Program-made: the position numbers and the translations under genes
From: Halosimplex halobium
GTDB lineage: Archaea > Halobacteriota > Halobacteria > Halobacteriales > Haloarculaceae
Length of the DNA: 64,000 bases
Direction: 5' to 3'
Assembly (NCBI RefSeq): GCF_051414055.1
Contig: NZ_JBLKNX010000019.1
Span: 1-64,000, forward strand
The notes under the pieces: generated by a model
What the model saw: only the letters and a program-made list of their open reading frames with translations
Database searches by the model: none
What the model was told of the DNA's origin: nothing
Part shown: piece after piece, positions 18,554 through 25,521 of the stretch
Layout: each line of letters opens with the position of its first letter
Numbering within the stretch: the first letter of the stretch is position 1

Positions 18554-19738
18554 ATGGCCGACCAGGAGCTGACCGTCGACGAGGCGACGGAGGTCTGTCT
18601 CGACGTGGTCGAGCGGGTCGAGGAGGCCGTCGTCGTCGAACGGTCGGTGCTGTTCGAGACGCTCTCGGCAGTCATCGCCAGGGGTCACGTCCTCGTCGAG
18701 GACGTACCGGGGACGGGGAAGACGGTGCTCGCTCGGGTGCTCGCCGAGTCGCTGGGGCTGGGGTTCACCCGCCTGCAGTTCACGCCCGACCTCCTCCCCG
18801 CCGACGTGACGGGCTCGAACGTCTACAACGAGCACGAACGGGAGTTCGAGTTCGCGGAGGGCCCGGTGTTCACCAACGTCGTCCTCGCCGACGAGATCAA
18901 CCGCGCGCCGCCGAAGACACAGGCCGCCCTCCTCGAATCGATGGAGGAGGGCCAGGTCAGCGTCGACGGGACGACCCACCGGCTGCCGGAGCCGTTCGTC
19001 GTGATCGCCACGCAGAACCCCGTCGAGCAGGAGGGAACCTTCCGGCTGCCCGAGGCCCAGCGCGACCGCTTCGCGGTGAAGACCTCGATGGGCTACCCCG
19101 ACGTGGACGGCGAGATGGACCTGCTGGACAAGCGGGCCGGCAGGCGGTCGCTCGCGCCCAGCGTCGACCCCGTGGTCGGTCCCGACACCGTGCTCGCGCT
19201 GCAGGACCTCGCCGAGGACGTGCGCGTCGACGACAAGGTGCGCCGCTACATCATCGACATCGCGCGGGAGACGCGCGAGGACGGCCGGACCGACATCGGC
19301 GTCTCCCCCCGGGGCATCCAGCGCGTCTTCGAGGCGGTGCGGGCGGGGGCCGTCGTCGCGGGGCGCGACTACGCGACGCCGGACGACGTGAAACGGCTCG
19401 CCCGGGCGACGATGGCCCACCGACTCGTGCTGACGACCGAGGCGACCGTCGAGGGCGTCGACCCGGAACAGGTGGTCGCCGACGCGCTCTCGGCGGTCGA
19501 CGTGCCCGCCGTCTCCCCCGACGCCCCCGACCCCGGCGGGAGCGGTGGACGGCGCGAGGACGGACACGGCGCCGCTACCGAGCCGGACGAGCGGTCCGAA
19601 CCGCCCCGCGTCGACGGCGGGGACGACAGTCGGGACCCCCGGGACGACGGCCGCGACCGCGGCAGCGACGAACAGGGGGGCCGACGGGGCCAGGAATCCG
19701 GCGACCGGAGGGATCCGGAACCCGGCGACCCCCTCTGA
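18554..19738 (+). CDS. MoxR family AAA+ ATPase
   Basis: A 394-residue AAA+ ATPase. Walker A is GTGKT at 53-57, Walker B VLADEIN at 110-116, with the MoxR-typical segment PPKTQAALLESMEEGQV and sensor-1 ATQNP. The C-terminal 70 residues are an acidic, Gly/Arg/Asp-rich extension that most MoxR proteins lack. MoxR proteins act as chaperones that insert cofactors or activate membrane complexes. It closes the operon whose other members are DUF58 and membrane proteins. Confidence 0.93.
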   Translation: MADQELTVDEATEVCLDVVERVEEAVVVERSVLFETLSAVIARGHVLVEDVPGTGKTVLARVLAESLGLGFTRLQFTPDLLPADVTGSNVYNEHEREFEFAEGPVFTNVVLADEINRAPPKTQAALLESMEEGQVSVDGTTHRLPEPFVVIATQNPVEQEGTFRLPEAQRDRFAVKTSMGYPDVDGEMDLLDKRAGRRSLAPSVDPVVGPDTVLALQDLAEDVRVDDKVRRYIIDIARETREDGRTDIGVSPRGIQRVFEAVRAGAVVAGRDYATPDDVKRLARATMAHRLVLTTEATVEGVDPEQVVADALSAVDVPAVSPDAPDPGGSGGRREDGHGAATEPDERSEPPRVDGGDDSRDPRDDGRDRGSDEQGGRRGQESGDRRDPEPGDPL

Positions 19739-19777
19739 TCGACAGCGTTTTTCCCGCGGCCCACCCGTGATCGGAGC

Positions 19778-22522
19778 GTGACTATCCGCGGCGTCGTCGT
19801 CGACGTGAGCGACCCGAAGACCGTCTCGACGCAGTACGGCGAGAGTGAACTCGTCGAGGTGGACCTGCGGCCCGACCGGGGCCGGGGCGAACCGACGACC
19901 GTCACGCTGTGGGACAAGTGGACCGAGACGGCGACGTACCTCGAGGCCGGGATGGAACTCGCCGTCACGAACCCCGAGGAGCGGGAGTACCGCGGCGAGC
20001 AGCAGTTCTCGACGACCGGCGACTCCATGGTCGTCGTCGAACCGGACTTCCTCGTGGACGTGACAGACGTGCGCTCGTGGGTGCAGTGCCCGCGGATGTA
20101 CTACCTCAACAAGATCGGCGGCACGCCCAACGCCTACCCGGTCGTCAAGGGGACCATCGTCCACGAGGTGTTCGGCGACCTCCTGCGCGGGCGGGACCTC
20201 GACGAATCGATCGACGAACGCGTCGAGGAGGCCGGCCTCGAACTCGGGATGCTCGGCCGGAGCGCCGACGAGGTGCGCGAGGAGGTGCGCCAGCACGCCT
20301 CGGCCATCAAGGGGTGGCTCCAGCAGGGGACGCTGACCGACGGGGACGAGTGGCGCTCCGAGATGACGCTGGTCAGCGAAACCTACGGGCTGAAGGGGCG
20401 GGCCGACGCCGTTCGCCGCGGGATGCCCGTCGAGCTGAAGACGGGCAAGAACACCAAGCGCGACCCCCGCTTCCACGACAAGGTGCAGGCGACGTGTTAC
20501 GCGCTCATCCTCGGCGAGCGCCGCGGGGAGCCGCCGGACACCGGGACCCTCCTCTACACCAAGAACGCGGCCGTCGAGCGGACCGAGGAGAGCGGCGACC
20601 TCTCGCCGGCCAAGGAGTTCTCCATCGGGTCGGGCTTCCTGAAGTTCGTCCTCCGCACCCGGAACGCGCTGGCTGCGATGGAGTACGGCGTCGACGTGCC
20701 GACGGGCTACGAGGCCGACGCCAAGTGCGAGTACTGTTTCGAGCAGGACACCTGCATGGCCGTTTCCGGCCGGCTGGACCAGGAGTCCAAAGCCGGCCAG
20801 GTCGGCTCGCCGATCCCCGAGGAGGAGCGCGAGTACTTCGACCGCGTCTACGAGTCCATCGAGCGCGAGCGGCGGGCCGTCCACCGCGAGTACGCCAAAC
20901 TCTGGGAGCAGAGCCCCGAGGAGCGGGCCGACGACGACCGGGCGCTGGTGGACCTCGAACCCACGGAACGGACCGAACTCGACGGCGGCCGGTGGGAACT
21001 GCGCGCCCGCGGGACCGGCGCCGTCTCGAAGATCCGCGAGGGCGACCTCGTGCTGGCCAGCGACGGCGACCCGATCCGCGGCGAGGCCGAACTGGCTCGT
21101 GTCGAGCGCCTGGGCGGAGGCGTCGACGACCCCGAATCCGACGAGAGGGGGCCAGAGATCGTCGTTACGGCCGACGAGCCGGTCGAACTGCGCCGCATCG
21201 ACGTGTACCCCTCCGAACTCTCGACCGACCGGATGCTCACCGCTTTGCACGACGCCGTCCTCACGCAGTCGCCCGACGAGAAGGACGTGCTGTTCGGCCG
21301 CCGCGAGCCCGAGTTCGAGGCCGTCGCGGAGACGTTCGTCCCGAACAACGACGCCCAGGACGAGGCCGTCTCGCTCGCCGTCGGTTGCGAGGACTGCGCG
21401 CTGATCCACGGACCGCCGGGGACCGGCAAGACGTATACGCTGGCACACATCGTGCAAGCGCTGGTCGACCGTGGTGAACGGGTCCTGCTCTCGGCCTTTA
21501 CGAATCGCGCGGTCGACAACGCGCTCGAAGCGCTCGTCGAGCAGGGGTTCGACGAGTTCGTCCGCGTCGGCACCGAGAGCGGGGTCCGCGAGGATATGCA
21601 GGAATACCGGCTGGAGAAGGCCGGCGACCCCGACGAGCGCGTGGCCGAGTTGCGGGACGCGCAGGTCGTCGCGGCGACGACCGCCACCTGCGGCTCGCGG
21701 ATCATGCGCGAGCAGGAGTTCGACGCCGCGGTCGTCGACGAGGCGGGCCAGCTCACCGAACCCGGGACGCTCGCGGCGACGAACCTCGCCGAGCGGTTCG
21801 TCCTCGTCGGCGACCATCAGCAACTCCCGCCCGTGGTCCAGGCGGACGAACCCGAGCCCGACGACCTGCCGACCGGCGACGACGGGAATCCGGCGCCCGG
21901 GGCCACGCTCTCCCGGTCGCTGTTCGAACGGCTCATCGAACGGTACCCCGACGCCGGCGTCATGCTCGACCGCCAGTACCGCATGGCCCAGCGCATCCAG
22001 GCGTTCGCCTCACGGGAGTTCTACGACGGCCAGCTGCGACCGGCGACCGGCGAGGTCGCCGGCCAGCACCTCCGTCAGCTCGACGGCGTCGACGTGGACA
22101 CGCTGCCCGACCACCTCCGGGACCAGGTGGCGTTCGTCGACCCCGACGGGAGCGCGCGGGGCAACACGAACCCGACGGAGGCCGACGCGGTCGCCGAGAC
22201 CGTCGCGGCCTACCGCGAGGCGGGCGTCCCGGCCGGGGAGATCGGCGTCATCGCGCCGTTCCGCGCGCAGGTCGCCGAGATCGGCAAGCGCCTCCCCGAC
22301 GCGGTGGCCGTGGACACCGTCGACCGCTTCCAGGGCTCCAGCAAGGAGGTCGTCGTCATCTCGTTCGTCGCCACGGGGTCGCTCGATTCCCCGATCTTCG
22401 AGGACTACCGCCGCGTCAACGTCGCCCTCACCCGCGCCAAGAAGGCGCTCGTCCTCGTCGGCGACGCCGACGCCCTCGCCACCGACGACACCTACGGCCG
22501 CATGGTCGAGTGGGCGCGCTGA
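19778..22522 (+). CDS. dna2: Dna2/Cas4-like nuclease fused to SF1 helicase
   Basis: A 914-residue protein from a GTG start. Domains in order: an OB-like N-terminus (1-90); a RecB/Cas4-type nuclease with Fe-S Cys at 104, 317, 320 and 326 and PD-(D/E)xK residues around Asp210, Glu219 and Lys221; and an SF1B helicase with Walker A GPPGTGKT at about 546, DEAGQL at about 653 and QYRM further on. Eukaryotic and archaeal Dna2 processes DNA ends and flaps. The length and order fit haloarchaeal Dna2-like proteins. It is followed by the 46-bp repeat cluster. Confidence 0.9.
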   Translation: MTIRGVVVDVSDPKTVSTQYGESELVEVDLRPDRGRGEPTTVTLWDKWTETATYLEAGMELAVTNPEEREYRGEQQFSTTGDSMVVVEPDFLVDVTDVRSWVQCPRMYYLNKIGGTPNAYPVVKGTIVHEVFGDLLRGRDLDESIDERVEEAGLELGMLGRSADEVREEVRQHASAIKGWLQQGTLTDGDEWRSEMTLVSETYGLKGRADAVRRGMPVELKTGKNTKRDPRFHDKVQATCYALILGERRGEPPDTGTLLYTKNAAVERTEESGDLSPAKEFSIGSGFLKFVLRTRNALAAMEYGVDVPTGYEADAKCEYCFEQDTCMAVSGRLDQESKAGQVGSPIPEEEREYFDRVYESIERERRAVHREYAKLWEQSPEERADDDRALVDLEPTERTELDGGRWELRARGTGAVSKIREGDLVLASDGDPIRGEAELARVERLGGGVDDPESDERGPEIVVTADEPVELRRIDVYPSELSTDRMLTALHDAVLTQSPDEKDVLFGRREPEFEAVAETFVPNNDAQDEAVSLAVGCEDCALIHGPPGTGKTYTLAHIVQALVDRGERVLLSAFTNRAVDNALEALVEQGFDEFVRVGTESGVREDMQEYRLEKAGDPDERVAELRDAQVVAATTATCGSRIMREQEFDAAVVDEAGQLTEPGTLAATNLAERFVLVGDHQQLPPVVQADEPEPDDLPTGDDGNPAPGATLSRSLFERLIERYPDAGVMLDRQYRMAQRIQAFASREFYDGQLRPATGEVAGQHLRQLDGVDVDTLPDHLRDQVAFVDPDGSARGNTNPTEADAVAETVAAYREAGVPAGEIGVIAPFRAQVAEIGKRLPDAVAVDTVDRFQGSSKEVVVISFVATGSLDSPIFEDYRRVNVALTRAKKALVLVGDADALATDDTYGRMVEWAR

Positions 22523-22570
22523 CCCTGACGACAGGATTCCCCTCGACAACCGCGTCATTCGCCGAGTTCC

Positions 22571-22678
22571 ACTTTCACCCCGTGGCTATCATTTTTGACT
22601 AGCGAATCGTCGCTCCACTTTCACCGTGTGGCGAGGTTTTATCGCTAGTTCCGTACCGTTTCAGTTTCACTCCGTGGC
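22571..22678 (+). repeat. Three direct dyad repeats at exact 46-bp period
   Basis: Three copies of a 16-bp element begin at 22571, 22617 and 22663, so the spacing is exactly 46 bp twice. The shared core is TTTCACnnnGTGGC, which contains the dyad CAC-nnn-GTG, and each copy is followed by a T-rich run. They fill the gap between the Dna2-like gene and the PAP2 gene. They look like operator or protein-binding sites arranged on one DNA face; the binder is unknown. Confidence 0.75.
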
Positions 22679-22760
22679 GGGGATTTTAGTAGTGGTCTCG
22701 ACGCCGAGAGATGTCGCCGGGGTGGGAAAGTATAAGCGGGCGGCGGACACGGAGGCGGGT

Positions 22761-23609
22761 ATGTTTCGGCTGGTCGCGGCGAGCGAGGCGGTCCGCGGGG
22801 CGGTCCCGGCGGAGCTGGTGCCGGTGTTCGGGCTCGTCACGGTCCTCGGCGGGTCGAAGTTCCTGATGGTGGCGCTGTCGCTGGCGTACTGGAACGACGA
22901 GGCCCGCCGGCGGGAACTGCTGACGGTGGTCGGCGTCGCGTTCGTCGCGGTGTCGGTGACGCTGGCGCTGAAGTACGGGTTCGACCTGCCGAGGCCGCCG
23001 GCGGCCGCCCGGCGGGTCGCGGCCGACCCCAGCCCCGTCGGCTTCCCCAGCGGCCACGCCATCGCGGCGACGACCGTCTACGGGGGCGTGCTGGTCGCGC
23101 TCGACCGCTACCGCGACCCGAAACTCCTCGCGGGAGCCGGCGCACTGGTGGCGCTCGTCGGCCTCTCGCGGGTCGTCATCGGCGTCCACTACCTCGGCGA
23201 CGTGCTCGCAGGCTTCGCTGTGGGACTGGTGATGGTCGGCGTGGTCGCCGTCGCCCTCGACCGCGGCCCGACCCCGGTGTTCGGCCTCGCGGTCGTCTGT
23301 TCGGTCCCGGCGGTGCTCCTGGCTGCGGCCCCGGGCGACGCGGCGCTCGCGATGGGCGGCAGCGTCGGCGGCCTGGCTGGTGCGGCGTGGCGAACCGGCG
23401 CCGAGCGGTTCCGCTCGCTGGTCGAGCGCGCCGCGGTCACCGCCGGCGGTGTCGCGTACCTCGTGGCAGCCATCGCCGTCGTCGAGACGGTGGAACCGCT
23501 GTTTCTCCCCGCCGCGGCCGCCAACGCCGCGCTGACCTTCGGGATCGTCGCCCTCCCGTCGCTGGTCGGTCGGTTCGACGCGTTCGCGGGGGCGAGCGCG
23601 GCCGACTGA
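22761..23609 (+). CDS. PAP2 superfamily phosphatase, membrane-bound
   Basis: A 282-residue polytopic membrane protein with the three PAP2 motifs: KYGFDLPRP, PSGH (FPSGHAIA) and SRVVIGVHYLGDV. It should remove phosphate from a lipid phosphate or polyprenyl pyrophosphate at the membrane. The ATG at 22761 is used instead of an upstream in-frame start that would read through the repeat cluster. The C-terminal half adds several extra helices. The 46-bp repeats directly upstream may regulate it. Confidence 0.9.
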   Translation: MFRLVAASEAVRGAVPAELVPVFGLVTVLGGSKFLMVALSLAYWNDEARRRELLTVVGVAFVAVSVTLALKYGFDLPRPPAAARRVAADPSPVGFPSGHAIAATTVYGGVLVALDRYRDPKLLAGAGALVALVGLSRVVIGVHYLGDVLAGFAVGLVMVGVVAVALDRGPTPVFGLAVVCSVPAVLLAAAPGDAALAMGGSVGGLAGAAWRTGAERFRSLVERAAVTAGGVAYLVAAIAVVETVEPLFLPAAAANAALTFGIVALPSLVGRFDAFAGASAAD

Positions 23610-23684
23610 GCCGGTGGGCGGCGCTGAGGCGCCAGGTGACCACCGACCGGCAGGTTCTCGGCGGCGGCCGTACTACGAGCGGTC

Positions 23685-24908
23685 ATGCCGGTCGAACTCC
23701 CACTGGGCGAGGGGACCGTCTCCGTCTCGCTCCCCGACTGCGACGTGACCGTCTGCCGACCACCGGGCGGAAAGGCGGTCGACCCGCGAGAGGCGGCCGA
23801 AGCGGCGGTCGCCGACCCGCACGGGCCGCGGCTCGCCCGCCGCGTCGACCCCGACGACACGGTGGGGATCGTCGTGACCGACGTGACGCGCGCCACCCCC
23901 GACGACGTGCTGCTCGACGTACTGCTCGACGAACTCGCCGCCACGGGCGTCGCCCGCGAGCAGGTGACCGTGATCATCGGTCTCGGACTGCACCGACCGA
24001 TGGACGACGAGGAGATCGAGCGCGCGCTCGGCGACCACGCCGACCTCGCAGTCAACCACGACCCAGACGCGACGGTCGAGGTCGGCAAGGTGGACGGCGT
24101 CCCGATCGAGATCAACGAGACGCTGACGCGGGTCGACACTGTCCTCGCGACGGGGATGGTCGAGCCCCACCAGTACGCCGGCTTCTCGGGCGGCGCGAAG
24201 ACCGTCGTCGTCGGCGCCGGCGGCGAGTCGCAGATCGGCTACTCCCACGGCCCCGCACTGCTCGCGCGCGACGGCGTCCGTCTCGGTCGCGTCGACGACA
24301 ACCCCTTCCGCGCGTTCGTCGACGAGGCGGGCGACCTGGCTGGCGTCGAGTTCTCCCTGAACGTCACCCACGGGCCGAGCGGCATCCTCGGCGCCGCCGC
24401 GGGCGATCCCCGGAGTGTGGTCCGCAACCTGGCCGACACCGCCAGGGAGGCGCTCGCGACGCCCGTCGCGGACGGCTACGACGCCGTCGTCGCCGGCGTC
24501 GGCGCGCCGAAGGACGCCAACCTCTACCAGACCACGCGGGCCGCCACGTACGTCGTGCTGGGGGCGCACAATCCCCTCCGCGAGGGCGGCCGGGTCGTGA
24601 TCCCGGCGGCCCTGCCCGAGGGCGCCGGCGAGGGAACGGGCGAGCGGCGGTTCTACGACTGGCTCTCCTCGGCCGAGAGCGCCGAGGCGCTGTACGACGA
24701 GATGCGCGAGGGCTACGAGCCGGGCGCACAGCGGGCGTTCGTCGTCGCCCGCGCACTCCGGGACCACGACATCTACGTCACGAACAGCGAGGCGCCCGAG
24801 GTGGTCGAGGAGTGTCTGATGGGCGCTCGCGAGTCGGTCGCCGACGCCGTCGAACCCGGCAGCGACGTGCTGGTCGTCCCCGACGCGCTCGACACGCTGC
24901 TGGTCTGA
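23685..24908 (+). CDS. larA: LarA-type lactate racemase domain protein
   Basis: A 407-residue member of the nickel-pincer LarA family. His103 sits in GLGLHRPM; His162, Lys172 and His188 have exactly the spacing (10 and 16) of the pincer-binding His-Lys-His residues known in Lactobacillus LarA, within PHQYAGFSGGAK and YSHG. So the cofactor site is probably intact. The substrate may be lactate or another 2-hydroxyacid; LarA homologues vary. The cofactor-synthesis gene larB lies at 39.6-40.4 kb, not beside it. Confidence 0.88.
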   Translation: MPVELPLGEGTVSVSLPDCDVTVCRPPGGKAVDPREAAEAAVADPHGPRLARRVDPDDTVGIVVTDVTRATPDDVLLDVLLDELAATGVAREQVTVIIGLGLHRPMDDEEIERALGDHADLAVNHDPDATVEVGKVDGVPIEINETLTRVDTVLATGMVEPHQYAGFSGGAKTVVVGAGGESQIGYSHGPALLARDGVRLGRVDDNPFRAFVDEAGDLAGVEFSLNVTHGPSGILGAAAGDPRSVVRNLADTAREALATPVADGYDAVVAGVGAPKDANLYQTTRAATYVVLGAHNPLREGGRVVIPAALPEGAGEGTGERRFYDWLSSAESAEALYDEMREGYEPGAQRAFVVARALRDHDIYVTNSEAPEVVEECLMGARESVADAVEPGSDVLVVPDALDTLLV

Positions 24909-24954
24909 GCGGGCGCGAACCCCGTCGACCCGCGGCGGTCGGCAGCCGAATTTT

Positions 24955-25020
24955 GAACGGAGTTTGCACGCAGTCCGACCGCGGACCGAACGGAGTTTGC
25001 CGACCCTCCGAGGGGAGTTC
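24955..25020 (+). repeat. Phased direct repeats upstream of a lipoprotein gene
   Basis: A 13-bp element (GAACGGAGTTTGC) occurs exactly at 24955 and 24988, 33 bp apart, about three helical turns. A weaker third copy begins near 25010, 22 bp further. They lie in the 155-bp gap before the GESMD lipoprotein gene and next to a possible promoter (TTCGAAAATACC). A regulator binding one face of DNA is a reasonable guess. Confidence 0.6.
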
Positions 25021-25063
25021 GAAAATACCTTTTCCGGCGTCCGGGCGCGGAGCCGGACGAAGC

Positions 25064-25489
25064 ATGACGGACCACACTCGACGCTCGTTCGTTCGCGGAG
25101 CGCTCGCGACCGCCGCAGTCGGCGCGCTCGCCGGCTGCTCCGACCAGGGGAACGGAACGCCGACCGGCGACAGCGGCGAGTCGATGGACGGCTCCAGCGA
25201 GTCGATGGACGACTCCGGCGAGTCGATGGACGGCTCGAACGAAAACTCGATGGACGGCTCCGGCGAATCGATGGATGATTCCACCGACGCCATGGACGAG
25301 TCGATGGACGACACCGAGGGCATGGACGACGGGATGGGTACGACCGAAACGGAGGGCGGCATGAGCGGGATGGACGACGGGACCGCGACGGACGACGGGA
25401 TGGGCGGAATGGGGGCGACGGAGACCGACAGCGGCATGGGCGGCAACGAGACGATGGATAGCGGATCCGAGACGGACGACGGGATGTAA
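25064..25489 (+). CDS. Tat lipoprotein with GESMD repeats
   Basis: A 141-residue exported lipoprotein. The twin-arginine signal RRSFVRGALATAAVGALAGC ends in a lipobox with Cys25. The mature part is almost entirely Ser/Gly/Asp/Glu/Met/Thr and contains degenerate repeats of the form (G/S)ESMD(G/D)S, then Met-Gly-Asp-rich units such as MDDGMG. There is no folded domain. The methionine and acidic content could bind metals such as copper, but this is only a guess. The gene follows phased promoter repeats. Confidence 0.75.
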   Translation: MTDHTRRSFVRGALATAAVGALAGCSDQGNGTPTGDSGESMDGSSESMDDSGESMDGSNENSMDGSGESMDDSTDAMDESMDDTEGMDDGMGTTETEGGMSGMDDGTATDDGMGGMGATETDSGMGGNETMDSGSETDDGM

Positions 25490-25521
25490 GCGACGGTTCT
25501 GCGGCCGCGCTTCGCCGACGG

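Noticed and set aside
17981..21823. 1280-codon open frame on the minus strand
   Set aside because: It is a shadow of the dna2, moxR and operon genes in antisense; the protein is low-complexity and has no domain, as expected when GC-rich codons are read in reverse.
22571..22678. CRISPR array
   Set aside because: There are only three short degenerate repeats, no unique spacers of constant length beyond 30 bp with conserved ends and no cas genes.
22523..22760. Replication origin with ORB elements
   Set aside because: The repeats lack the G-rich tail of haloarchaeal ORB elements and no orc1/cdc6 gene is in the window.
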